15,241 nucleotides of DNA from UBA2882 sp051877575 (GCA_051877575.1 JBJEJA010000018.1:1-15241); one strand, 5' to 3'; counted from the stretch's first letter, positions 1 to 6,839 are shown. A program made the numbers and translations. Notes: generated by a model not told the origin, from the letters alone.

Positions 1-509
1 TTCCCCAAGATAGAGGTCAACGCCGCAAAGACAGCGGACCCCAATGCATAAAACAGCCATTGAAAGCTATGATCCGCACTTTTTTCCGTCCTTTTCCACT
101 CCACCATCAGATAGGTACCTGCGGTAATCAGTACCAGCGCAGCACCTTTATATACCGAAAACGGTTCTCCCAGAAGCACAAACGCCAGAAGCAGGGTAAA
201 AACAATGCTGCTTTTATCCACTGCCACAACCTTATTGACATCCCCAAGCTGCAATGCTTTAAAATAGCACAGCCAGGATGCCCCTGTAGAAAATCCCGAT
301 AAAATCAGGAAAATCCAGCTCTTCGGTTCCACATTTGAAATTTCCCGAAAAGAACCGACGATCAGAACCATGATCCATGCAAATACCACTACTACACAGG
401 TTCTGACAGCCGTTGCCACCGTTGAATCCGTCTTTTTGATGCCGCACTTTGCCAAAATCGTTGTCATCGCCGCAAAGACGGATGATGCAAATGCCAATAG
501 AATCCACAT
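1..509 (-). CDS. EamA/DMT-family permease, C-terminus cut by window edge
   Basis: The reverse strand reads an open frame from an ATG at 509 to the window edge, about 169 residues, with no stop. It begins MWILLAFASSVFAAMTTIL and is made of hydrophobic helices with short loops. A second copy of the opening motif (SAVFAALTSILG, near residues 158-169) appears just before the edge. This is the internal two-fold repeat of drug/metabolite transporter permeases, so the whole protein should have about 290 residues and ten helices. The substrate cannot be told. GAGAGG and AAAGGA precede the ATG. The gene has its own candidate promoter and lies 76 bp beyond the antiporter gene on the same strand. The family call is firm; the specific role is unknown. 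Confidence 0.85.
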   Translation of the reverse strand, partial: MWILLAFASSVFAAMTTILAKCGIKKTDSTVATAVRTCVVVVFAWIMVLIVGSFREISNVEPKSWIFLILSGFSTGASWLCYFKALQLGDVNKVVAVDKSSIVFTLLLAFVLLGEPFSVYKGAALVLITAGTYLMVEWKRTEKSADHSFQWLFYALGSAVFAALTSILG

Positions 510-551
510 TTCCTTTTGCACCTCTCAATCCTGTCGCTTTACCTTTTTTTC

Positions 552-580
552 AGTATAATCCTCTATACATCGATTGAAAA
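552..580 (-). promoter_or_regulatory. Candidate sigma-A promoter for the EamA gene
   Basis: On the minus strand TTTTCA (575-580) and TATACT (552-557) are separated by 17 bp, about 40 bp upstream of the EamA start. The -10 is good and the -35 weak. No terminator is visible between the antiporter stop and this point, so read-through from the tetR operon is also possible. Confidence 0.5.
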
Positions 581-585
581 GTATT

Positions 586-1806
586 TTATGATTTTCCGAA
601 CTCTCCTGCCCATTCAAATCCTTTTTTTGCCACGATTACCGCTATGATTTCATTGATAACCGCTGCGGCCGCAATTGTCCCCTGAATGATTTCGGCACAT
701 TCCGGTGCGCCATTTGTCAATACGGACACTGCAATTCCCGTAAATACCAAAGATACGCCGGAATGCGGCAGTAACGTAAAGCCGAGATATTTCTGCACGG
801 TATCCGGCATATGGGTCGCCTTTGCCCCAAGCCTTGCCCCGAAATATTTGCCGGCTCCTCTGGTCAGAATATAAATAACCGTAAAAATTCCCGCATCCAG
901 AATGAGATGATAATCCAATGGTGCTCCCAGATTCAAGATCACGATGATCATGGACACGCCAAGAATCGGATTAAAATCCACAGTAATTTTTTTCAGCCGC
1001 TCCTCGGACACCATATTAGCAAACACCGCCGAGAAAGCCATTCCCATCAACATAAAATTCAGGATCGGAGACGGCATAAGATACGTATTACAAAGATATC
1101 CGACTGCCGTCGTTATCCCTATCATCCCGCAAAGAATCAATAATGTAAGGGCTTTTCCATAACTTTTTTTCAACAGAAAGCCTGCCGGCACTCCCACAAC
1201 AGCCCCAATCAATAACGGAAGAAAAATCATCACGGGAATCATATAAACAGGCATTCCGCCACCCGAAACCCTTCCTGCGACGATAGCAATCGTTGTAAAA
1301 AACACCGCAACGCCTACCATGTCATCCAGGGCCGCCATGGGAATCAACGTCTTTGTTACCGGTCCCTCGGTCCTGAATTCACGCACAATGGAAAGAGCCG
1401 GAGCAGGTGCCGTGGCAAGCGCAATCCCGCCAAAAATAAAAGCAAGATAAACAGGGATATCCATAACAGAAAATACAATGGCAAAAACCGCAGAAACCAG
1501 CGTAAAAGTGCCAAGAGATTGCGTTAGAGTCGTAATGATCAGCGCTTTTCCGTACTGTTTCAGATTTCTCCAAACAAGCTCCGTCCCGATCATCAGCCCC
1601 ACGGCACACTCTAAAACATGAATAATCATGCTATACCATGCTGTGTCAAGCAGCGCATCCGGCAGCAGTGCAAAAGCATGGGGTCCAAGCACCATGCCGG
1701 TAATCAGCCATCCAAGGATAGCCGGAAGTCTCAGCTTCGAAACAAGCTTTCCAACCAAAAACGCAATCAAAATCACCGCTATCCAGCGTAAAATTAACCA
1801 TATCAT
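586..1806 (-). CDS. Cation:proton antiporter, CPA2 (KefB/NapA-like) membrane domain
   Basis: A 406-residue integral membrane protein with about 12 hydrophobic segments, which probably exchanges Na+ or K+ for protons across the cell membrane. Residues 27-42 (LRLPAILGWLITGMVLGP region) match the CPA2 signature. Residues 124-147 carry FGGIALATAPAPALSIVREF, and residues 159-164 carry the paired acidic motif A-L-D161-D162-M-V, the expected ion-binding pair on helix 6 in electrogenic members. The length fits a bare exchanger domain, without the C-terminal TrkA-N or TrkA-C domains of Kef channels. The ATG overlaps the tetR stop as ATGA (1803-1806), so the two are translationally coupled and the TetR protein probably controls this transporter. 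Cation specificity cannot be read from sequence. Confidence 0.87.
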   Translation of the reverse strand: MIWLILRWIAVILIAFLVGKLVSKLRLPAILGWLITGMVLGPHAFALLPDALLDTAWYSMIIHVLECAVGLMIGTELVWRNLKQYGKALIITTLTQSLGTFTLVSAVFAIVFSVMDIPVYLAFIFGGIALATAPAPALSIVREFRTEGPVTKTLIPMAALDDMVGVAVFFTTIAIVAGRVSGGGMPVYMIPVMIFLPLLIGAVVGVPAGFLLKKSYGKALTLLILCGMIGITTAVGYLCNTYLMPSPILNFMLMGMAFSAVFANMVSEERLKKITVDFNPILGVSMIIVILNLGAPLDYHLILDAGIFTVIYILTRGAGKYFGARLGAKATHMPDTVQKYLGFTLLPHSGVSLVFTGIAVSVLTNGAPECAEIIQGTIAAAAVINEIIAVIVAKKGFEWAGEFGKS

Positions 1807-2417
1807 TGTTCATTCCTCTTTTCTGCTATTCCATACAACATCATTTCCATAACTTTCGGCAGATATGCCTCATGCGCCTCCATTTTATCCGGAAAAGGCA
1901 TCTCCCCAAAGGCCGGGCTGCTGAAATACCCGTTAAATACCTCCTGCATCAGTTTAAAATAAGAAGCAGCTTCTTCCTTTGTCACACCCTGCCGCAGAGA
2001 AAGCTTTTCCAATATTCCGTCGTATATTTCAAGATTCAACGCATCGAATTCCTGTCTCTGTTCCGCAATCTGCTCCCGCAATGCCACCGGCGGTTGTAAA
2101 ACCGCTTCAAAAAACAGCCTGGATTCATTCGGATGACTTCGAAAAAAATCCAGCCTTGCCCTCGTATATTTTTTGAAATCCGCACCCACATCCTGCTGCC
2201 GCAGATATTCCGTCAGTTGCTGCATACTTCTCCCAATGCAGAGAATATAGATTTCATCTTTGCTTTGGAAATTGTGATAAAACAACCCTTTTGCAATGCC
2301 TGCCCGGGATACAATACTGTTTAGTGCCGTCCCCGCATAGCCGTTTACTCCAAATTCTTCCGTTGCAGCGGACAGAATTTTCTCTTTTGTCAGCTTTGTC
2401 TTTTCTTCCCGTTTCAT
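1803..2417 (-). CDS. TetR/AcrR-family repressor, probable regulator of the antiporter
   Basis: A 204-residue protein with a typical TetR N-terminal helix-turn-helix at about residues 12-58 (ILSAATEEFGVNGYAGTALNSIVSRAG, then KGLFYHNFQSKDE). The helical C-terminal part should be the ligand and dimerisation domain. The ATG at 2417 is chosen because AGGTG lies 8 nt upstream; the frame stays open to a TTG at 2477, but that codon is inside an operator and the promoter -10. The gene reads straight into the antiporter with a 4-bp overlap. Two operator-like inverted repeats bracket its own promoter, so autorepression with co-control of the antiporter is the simplest model. The inducer is unknown. Confidence 0.88.
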   Translation of the reverse strand: MKREEKTKLTKEKILSAATEEFGVNGYAGTALNSIVSRAGIAKGLFYHNFQSKDEIYILCIGRSMQQLTEYLRQQDVGADFKKYTRARLDFFRSHPNESRLFFEAVLQPPVALREQIAEQRQEFDALNLEIYDGILEKLSLRQGVTKEEAASYFKLMQEVFNGYFSSPAFGEMPFPDKMEAHEAYLPKVMEMMLYGIAEKRNEQ

Positions 2418-2460
2418 TCTTTTCACCTGCTTTATATAAACCGCTTCACTCGTCGCAAAA

Positions 2461-2506
2461 ATTGACCGCTCAGTCAATTATATTACAAACAGACTAAACG
2501 GTCAAT
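2461..2506 (-). promoter_or_regulatory. tetR promoter bracketed by two TetR-type operators
   Basis: Minus-strand promoter: TTGACC (2500-2505), 17-bp spacer, TATAAT (2477-2482). Operator 1 is ATTGACCGCTCAGTCAAT (2461-2478), just downstream of the -10. Operator 2 (2489-2506) covers the -35 and reads ACAGACTAAACGGTCAAT. Both have the core GAC-N6-GTC and lie 28 bp centre to centre. A repressor bound at either site would block polymerase, which supports autoregulation. The upstream gene stops only 3 bp beyond operator 2. Confidence 0.8.
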
Positions 2507-2508
2507 TT

Positions 2509-2958
2509 TTATTCAAAATATGCAATTGGTTCTGCATCAATTTTTTTATGCCAAAATTCATTTTGCAGCAAATTCATTTCATAACTGTTTCGATCCGTCA
2601 GATGATTAAGCTGTGTTACTTTTAAAACGGAGAAGCCCTTTCCCTCTCCGATCGTAACGGAATAATCCGTCGGCATCGTTCCGTCCCGCAGCAGCGGCGA
2701 AAATATAATCTCAGATTTATCTTCGTTATATTCAAACATCAGACAATCATCCGCCGAATGCAATTTTAAACGTTCCAAAATCTGTTTCCTGCTCATAGAT
2801 GTTCGATAACAAAACGACTGCATCCTGCCGTCATGATTTACGATTCCCTTCGAAGCAGTTTTATGCCGTTTCCATATGGCAGCATAATATACCAAGACCA
2901 AAGCACATATTGCGATTAGAAAAGTAAAAAACAAAAGCATCTGACCCGTTTCTCCCAT
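2509..2958 (-). CDS. Small single-pass membrane-anchored protein, unknown
   Basis: A 149-residue protein that I do not recognise. It has one N-terminal transmembrane helix at about residues 7-28 (MLLFFTFLIAICALVLVYYA). A soluble domain of mixed strands and helices follows (for example LMFEYNEDKSEIIFSPLLRD and YSVTIGEGKGFSVLKVTQL). The positive residues just after the helix (KRHK) suggest the soluble part is cytoplasmic. The ATG at 2958 has GGGGAG 6 nt upstream; a TTG six codons earlier is less likely. It starts 14 bp after the preceding gene, so it is probably the last gene of the operon that begins with the Rpn-type nuclease. There is no clear terminator: the tetR promoter begins right after its stop. 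Confidence 0.75.
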   Translation of the reverse strand: MGETGQMLLFFTFLIAICALVLVYYAAIWKRHKTASKGIVNHDGRMQSFCYRTSMSRKQILERLKLHSADDCLMFEYNEDKSEIIFSPLLRDGTMPTDYSVTIGEGKGFSVLKVTQLNHLTDRNSYEMNLLQNEFWHKKIDAEPIAYFE

Positions 2959-2972
2959 ACTTTTCTCCCCTC

Positions 2973-3488
2973 TCAATGCTGTGAAATCATACGAACTGTC
3001 AGCACATCCGCTTTTAATGTCATATCTACGGTAATTCCGCCTGCTCCGTCATCCGTCCCAAAGCGGATGGAATAATCATCCCCTTCGACCTTTTCCTCTT
3101 TTTCGAAAAAATGATCCCGCTTTTGGTAAACACCGTACAGCTGCTCAAAAATCTCCCGATACAATTCTTTGTCGGCATTTTCATATTGTAAAGTAATTTC
3201 CTGTACTCCCAAAACATTCAGATAACTGACATCACAATTTCTTCCAAAACAATTTTCATCCTCATAGATCCGGACAACACCATATTCTAAATCCTCTTTA
3301 GAATCCGGTTTTCCTTCCTTCAACTCCAGAACAAACCCCGGCATCCCAAAATAAATATCACCCACACCGCTTTTCTCCGGTTTTAAGAATACATATGTAA
3401 GAAGCAATCCGATCAGCAGTACAATGATAACAACAAAAATAATCACACTTATATGAAGTTTCTTTTTTCCGATTTGTGTTTTATCCAT
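2973..3488 (-). CDS. Single-pass membrane-anchored protein, unknown
   Basis: A 171-residue protein with a lysine-rich start and one long hydrophobic helix at about residues 12-35 (ISVIIFVVIIVLLIGLLLTY), followed by a polar domain of about 135 residues. The N-terminal positive charge points to an N-in topology with the domain outside the cell. Near residue 46 it reads IYFGMPGFVLELKEGKPD, similar in spirit to the start of SmpA/OmlA-like 'fGM...G.P' repeats; this is only a weak structural hint. The start is the ATG at 3488, with GAGGG 6 nt upstream. It lies 18 bp after the nuclease gene and 14 bp before the next small membrane protein, consistent with co-transcription. Function unknown. Confidence 0.75.
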   Translation of the reverse strand: MDKTQIGKKKLHISVIIFVVIIVLLIGLLLTYVFLKPEKSGVGDIYFGMPGFVLELKEGKPDSKEDLEYGVVRIYEDENCFGRNCDVSYLNVLGVQEITLQYENADKELYREIFEQLYGVYQKRDHFFEKEEKVEGDDYSIRFGTDDGAGGITVDMTLKADVLTVRMISQH

Positions 3489-3506
3489 TCTTTTCCCTCG
3501 CAATTT

Positions 3507-3731
3507 TCAATTCCAATATTGATTTACATATCTTTTCGCTTCCTCAGGCTCCATTGACATTTTCGCAATCATTTTATCTTCCGTATCTTTTTTGGATGCT
3601 CCGAATTCTTTGCACATTTCTATCAGCACTCTAATATTCTGCCTAATTCCCTTTTCAATTCCTTTTTCAATTCCTTTTTCAATTCCGATTTCTTCCTGCT
3701 CCATCATCAATTCTTTAAACGCCCTGCACAT
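3507..3731 (-). CDS. Possible intragenic small protein from the nuclease C-terminus (RpnS-like)
   Basis: Inside the nuclease gene, in the same frame, an ATG at 3731 (Met242) is preceded by a full AAAGGAGG ribosome site, with GGAGG at 3740-3744 and 8 nt to the start. Initiation here would give a separate 74-residue protein beginning MCRAFKELMM, containing the EKGI repeats and the helical tail but no nuclease core. E. coli rpn genes are reported to make a short intragenic protein that blocks the full-length toxin, and the position here is equivalent. The ribosome-site bases also encode K-E-E-A, so chance is possible. There is no direct evidence of translation. Confidence 0.4.
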   Translation of the reverse strand: MCRAFKELMMEQEEIGIEKGIEKGIEKGIRQNIRVLIEMCKEFGASKKDTEDKMIAKMSMEPEEAKRYVNQYWN

Positions 3732-4454
3732 CGTTGCTTCCTCCTTTTCTATTTTCACAATCATCTCTTTTAGGTTTAAGTTTGATGCGATTGCCAGTTC
3801 GGCATCCCTGCTCAAACTTTGAAATTCCTCTGTTTCAAACAATTCCCGCAATTTTTTCTTATCATTTCTGGTTTGAAGTGCCCTGAAAAATTCTTTTAAA
3901 TCCGTCTTATAGTCCCCGGGATTTACATAGTCTGCTTCTATGACTTTGATCCGATAATCTTGTATACCCATCTCAGGCTCTAAATTGGAGGGCATTTCCG
4001 ACATTTCGGAAATACTCCTTGGTCCTTCCCACTTTCCTTCTCCCAGATACAAGACCAGAGTAGTAATCGGAATCAACCGGTCTGTTTTTTTCATGCGGCT
4101 CTTTTTTTCCTTATAATTACTATATTCTTTTCCGCCACGATATTTTTGATCTCTATCCTTTATCTGTTTCTCATAATCACAGACATCATACATCATGATT
4201 CGCTCCGGCATTCCATAGTCGGATTCTGTCTCCAATTCTATTCCGTAACGCATTCTGGGCATCTCATGTTCCATCAGTATGTCTCTTGACTTTTCTCCCG
4301 AAACACTCGCCAAAGAAGGGTATCCTCCCCGGAGCCTACTCAACATCTGCGGCTTAACACAATTTTCCCCTCTGTAAACATTGACATTAATCAACTCTGC
4401 GGCTCTTTCTTTATTTGCCAAGTACGGACCTGTATATATGTCCTTTTTTCCCAT
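3507..4454 (-). CDS. Rpn/YhgA-like PD-(D/E)XK nuclease family protein
   Basis: A 315-residue protein of the recombination-promoting nuclease / 'PD-(D/E)XK transposase' family that is abundant in Lachnospiraceae. The family pattern is clear: MGKKDIYTGPYLANKERAAE at the start, KSRDIL (Asp58), YGIELETESDYGMPERIMMYD (Glu73, residues 70-90) and DRLIPITTLVLYLGEGKWEGP (125-145). A helical C-terminus follows, with an EKGI repeat at 259-270. The start is the ATG at 4454, with AAAGGAG 5 nt upstream; an in-frame extension upstream lies in the structured leader. Family members are DNA endonucleases linked to recombination and phage defence. Relatives I recall have E-N-Q where this protein has E-L-E at 73-75, so catalysis may be altered. 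It is the first gene of a three-gene operon. Confidence 0.82.
   Translation of the reverse strand: MGKKDIYTGPYLANKERAAELINVNVYRGENCVKPQMLSRLRGGYPSLASVSGEKSRDILMEHEMPRMRYGIELETESDYGMPERIMMYDVCDYEKQIKDRDQKYRGGKEYSNYKEKKSRMKKTDRLIPITTLVLYLGEGKWEGPRSISEMSEMPSNLEPEMGIQDYRIKVIEADYVNPGDYKTDLKEFFRALQTRNDKKKLRELFETEEFQSLSRDAELAIASNLNLKEMIVKIEKEEATMCRAFKELMMEQEEIGIEKGIEKGIEKGIRQNIRVLIEMCKEFGASKKDTEDKMIAKMSMEPEEAKRYVNQYWN
3649..3684 (-). repeat. 12-bp tandem repeat coding for EKGI units
   Basis: Three tandem 12-bp units (CCTTTTTCAATT on the plus strand, the first with one T changed to C) encode successive Glu-Lys-Gly-Ile blocks near nuclease residues 257-270. A whole-unit change would keep the frame. 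Repeats at this place are common in the family and are expected to vary in copy number by replication slippage, changing the spacing between the nuclease core and the helical tail. Confidence 0.85.
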
Positions 4455-4496
4455 GTAACTCCTTTCCGGCCTTTGGACAGACGCTGTCACTTTCCA

Positions 4497-4577
4497 TTCA
4501 GCCATATTATTTATTTTCTGTGAAATATGGCTGAAACGCCGGAACCGGACTTGCCGGTATATCGTCCCGAACGGGAC
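4497..4577 (-). promoter_or_regulatory. Structured 5' leader of the Rpn-type operon
   Basis: Three inverted repeats lie in the transcribed leader, between the predicted start near 4613 and the ATG at 4454. They are: a perfect 12-bp pair (4497-4508 with 4524-4535, 15-nt loop); ACCGG with CCGGT (4544-4548, 4554-4558); and GTCCCG with CGGGAC (4564-4569, 4572-4577). None is followed by a T run, so they are not plain terminators. They match no riboswitch I know. The leader also holds an in-frame open extension of the nuclease that may or may not be translated. Confidence 0.55.
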
Positions 4578-4619
4578 TGAGATTTTCACACGGAAGTATA
4601 TAAACCACTTCTACACTGT

Positions 4620-4659
4620 ATTATAAAAACTAGCCTGATTTTTGTCAATCAGTTTGACA
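4620..4659 (-). promoter_or_regulatory. Consensus promoter of the Rpn-type operon with overlapping inverted repeat
   Basis: On the minus strand a perfect TTGACA (4643-4648), 17-bp spacer and perfect TATAAT (4620-4625) face the nuclease gene, 166 bp upstream of its ATG. The -35 is also one arm of TGTCAA-N5-TTGACA (4643-4659), so a repressor dimer there would hide the -35. The TTGACA on the plus strand has no -10 at a usable distance. Such a strong promoter in front of a possible toxin suggests tight control by other means. Confidence 0.8.
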
Positions 4660-4725
4660 TATTTTTTTATTTTCTTTTTCGTATATCTTTTTCTTAATAA
4701 AAATTTTATTTTTCTCCAAAATCTA

Positions 4726-4734
4726 TGCTATAAT
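4726..4734 (+). promoter_or_regulatory. Extended -10 promoter of the DegV gene
   Basis: TGCTATAAT gives an extended -10 element, 37 bp before the DegV ATG. The -35 position holds only T-rich sequence (about 4705-4711), so recognition would lean on the TGn motif. The stretch between this promoter and the divergent nuclease promoter is very AT-rich and holds no gene. Confidence 0.65.
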
Positions 4735-4771
4735 GTTTTTACATTCAATAAAAAACAAGGAGATTTACGAA

Positions 4772-5641
4772 ATGAGAGAATTTATAATTTCTACCGAAAG
4801 CAACTGCGATCTTCCTGCAGATTACGTAACAGAAAATAATATCTGCGTTATTCCCCACTATTATACGGTTGAGGAAGAAGTTTACGGTGACGGCAAGGAA
4901 TTATCCTGCAAGGAATTTTATGACGAAATGAGAAACCTGAAAAAAGTCGGAACCATGGCCAGCAATCCTGCTGTAATCGAGGAAAAATATACCGCTTATG
5001 CCAAAGAAGGAAAAGATGTTTTACATATCAGTTTCTCCTCTGCATTGAGCGGTGGCTGCGGAAATGTCCAGATGGTGGCAAAACAGGTTATGGAAGAGTA
5101 TCCTGACATGAATATTATTGTCATTGATACACTTTCCGCTTCTCTGGGTGAAGCCATTCTGATCATGAAAGCCCTGGAGTTGAAAAAAGAAGGAAAAAGC
5201 CTGGAAGAGACCGCAAAAGCGATTGAAGAACTGACTCCTCACGTGTGTACCCTGTTTACGGTAGATGACTTGAATTATCTCTATCGCGGCGGACGTTTAT
5301 CCAAAACAACTGCCGTAGTCGGCAGCATCGTTAATATCAAACCAATCCTTCGTATCGACGAAGAAGGCAAGCTGGTAGCTCTTTCCAAGACCAGAGGCCG
5401 CAACAAATCATTACAGACCATGGCAGACATGATGGAAGAACGCCTGGGAAGCTTCCGTGATCGTCAGATTACCATCGGCATTATTCACGGAGACTGCGAA
5501 GATGATGCTCTGAATCTGAAAAAGCTCGTGGAAGAAAAATACGGATATCACGATTTCCTGATCCAGCCTATCGGTCCCAGCATCGGTGCTCATTCCGGTC
5601 CCGGAACCGTAGGCCTGATTTTCCTTGGTGATCATCGATAG
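4772..5641 (+). CDS. DegV family protein (fatty-acid-binding)
   Basis: A 289-residue cytosolic protein of the DegV/FakB family, which binds a fatty acid and in FakB presents it to the fatty-acid kinase FakA for phospholipid synthesis. Signatures in order: IISTESNCDLPADYV (4-19), MASNPAVIEEKY (near 62-75), SFSSALSGGCGNVQ (near 88-101), YLYRGGRLSKTTAVVGSIVNIKPIL (near 171-195) and IGAHSGPGTVGLIF (near 270-283). The ATG at 4772 has AAGGAG 9 nt upstream; the frame is open further upstream but would begin in the promoter. It has its own promoter and converges on the XRE-membrane gene. Whether it serves FakA or has another lipid role cannot be decided, as no kinase is nearby. Confidence 0.92.
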   Translation: MREFIISTESNCDLPADYVTENNICVIPHYYTVEEEVYGDGKELSCKEFYDEMRNLKKVGTMASNPAVIEEKYTAYAKEGKDVLHISFSSALSGGCGNVQMVAKQVMEEYPDMNIIVIDTLSASLGEAILIMKALELKKEGKSLEETAKAIEELTPHVCTLFTVDDLNYLYRGGRLSKTTAVVGSIVNIKPILRIDEEGKLVALSKTRGRNKSLQTMADMMEERLGSFRDRQITIGIIHGDCEDDALNLKKLVEEKYGYHDFLIQPIGPSIGAHSGPGTVGLIFLGDHR

Positions 5642-5662
5642 ATCAATCCTGTATAGAAACGA

Positions 5663-6679
5663 TTATGAATGCCGTCTTGCTGTCAGGACGGCATTTATAA
5701 TATTCTGCACCGCCGCAAACAACACGCCTGCAACAGGCCAGATAATCCATGATTTGCCCCATGTCTGATTTTCAAAATAGAAATTGATACCGAGATAAAT
5801 CGCCACAACGATACACCAATATGCTCCCGCGAAGAAGGAAGTTTTCTTATTGATGGCTTTTCTTTCTCTTGTATACTCCCCCTGCTGCAGCAGTTTTTCA
5901 AAACTGCCGTGAATGCTGCCCGACCAGATAAAAAAGTATACACCGCAGGCAACCATAAAAAGCAGAATCCCGACACAATAAATATAAACCATTTCTTCCG
6001 CATCCACTGCTGCTGCCAACATCAGCGGAACAACCCCCAAAATGCACAGGACAACACCGATTGCAATGCTTCTGTGAAACGAATTTTCAAAAGCATCTTT
6101 TCTTTTTTCCACCATCTCCCTGACTCCGTACTGCAGAGAAATCTGTTCCTTTTCCATGTACTCATATTTTGAAAGCTGCATTCCGCTTAAAATAACAACC
6201 GCCGTTGCAACGGCTACTAAAACCAGCAGAACAGCCACACCCAGACCGCCTGCCATATTTTCTGTTATATTTAATACATGGTTCTCTGCCATTCCGCCCA
6301 AAAGAATCAGACATATGGGTGAAATCACATAGAGACTGATTGCCAGTGCCATTTTCCCTGCCAGTTCTCCGGTCTTATCCATAAATGTCGTTGCCTCTTC
6401 CATGGAAACGCTACGAACAGGCTCTTCCGATATATCGCTGTTGGTTTCATAATCGTCTCTTTCTGCAAAGCTTTCCCCTTCTCCGTCTTCTTTTAAAAGA
6501 TAATCGGTACTCACTGCAAAGATATTGCTGATCTTAATAATTTTATCAAGATCGGGAACGGACTGTCCGCTCTCCCATTTGCTTACGGATTGTCTGGATA
6601 TGTCCATCTTTTCCGCCAGTTCCTCCTGAGACCAGCCCTTTTGCTTCCTCAATAATGTTATTTTTTCCGCTAAAGTCAT
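5663..6679 (-). CDS. XRE-family regulator fused to a six-helix membrane domain
   Basis: A 338-residue protein. Residues 4-62 form a Cro/C1-type helix-turn-helix (KITLLRKQKGWSQEELAEKM, then DISRQSVSKWESGQSVPDLD), a very typical clostridial XRE domain. An acidic linker (65-105) leads to about six hydrophobic segments (108-128, 143-166, 203-225, 232-252, 281-302, 309-332), so this is a membrane-tethered regulator. The signal and targets are unknown. The ATG at 6679 has AAAGGA about 10 nt upstream; the ATG 17 codons earlier has no ribosome site. It appears monocistronic. A 12-bp palindrome at the predicted transcription start suggests autoregulation. Confidence 0.85.
   Translation of the reverse strand: MTLAEKITLLRKQKGWSQEELAEKMDISRQSVSKWESGQSVPDLDKIIKISNIFAVSTDYLLKEDGEGESFAERDDYETNSDISEEPVRSVSMEEATTFMDKTGELAGKMALAISLYVISPICLILLGGMAENHVLNITENMAGGLGVAVLLVLVAVATAVVILSGMQLSKYEYMEKEQISLQYGVREMVEKRKDAFENSFHRSIAIGVVLCILGVVPLMLAAAVDAEEMVYIYCVGILLFMVACGVYFFIWSGSIHGSFEKLLQQGEYTRERKAINKKTSFFAGAYWCIVVAIYLGINFYFENQTWGKSWIIWPVAGVLFAAVQNIINAVLTARRHS
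5668..5695. terminator. Stem-loop between convergent degV and XRE genes, possible terminator
   Basis: AATGCCGTC (5668-5676) pairs perfectly with GACGGCATT (5687-5695) across a 10-nt loop, 27 bp after the DegV stop. It overlaps the last codons of the convergent XRE-membrane gene. There is no uridine run on either strand, so termination would be weak; its position between two convergent genes is the main support. Confidence 0.5.
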
Positions 6680-6733
6680 CTTTTTTATTCCTTTCTCTGT
6701 TTGTTGTTGTTTGCTTTGATTTTGTTTCATTCA

Positions 6734-6760
6734 AACGATATCGTTACAGAAAACATAGCA
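6734..6760 (-). promoter_or_regulatory. XRE gene promoter candidate with 12-bp palindrome
   Basis: On the minus strand TGCTATGTT (6752-6760) is an extended -10 with no good -35. The perfect palindrome AACGATATCGTT (6734-6745) lies just downstream, around the expected transcription start, and is a good candidate operator for the XRE protein itself. Further upstream (6769-6812) two similar 11-bp stretches, TGCCGGTTGAC and TGCTGGTTGTC, repeat 28 bp apart. I see no gene in 6680-6920. Confidence 0.45.
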
Positions 6761-6839
6761 AAAATCGCAGTTGACAACCAGCAAGTGCGCTAGGAAATTC
6801 GTCAACCGGCAGTTGCATTTTCTTTATTATACAACAATA

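Noticed and set aside
586..1806. Complete KefB/KefC-type potassium efflux system
   Set aside because: The protein ends right after the membrane domain, with no TrkA-N nucleotide-binding domain.
2418..2477. TTG start giving a 20-residue N-terminal extension of TetR
   Set aside because: The TTG lies inside an operator and touches the -10, and the ATG at 2417 has a good ribosome site.
3649..3684. Short direct repeats as a possible CRISPR array
   Set aside because: The 12-bp units are contiguous without spacers and encode EKGI inside a protein.
4455..4589. In-frame upstream extension of the Rpn-type nuclease
   Set aside because: It passes through the leader stem-loops and lacks family similarity; MGKKDIYTG with AAAGGAG is the family start.
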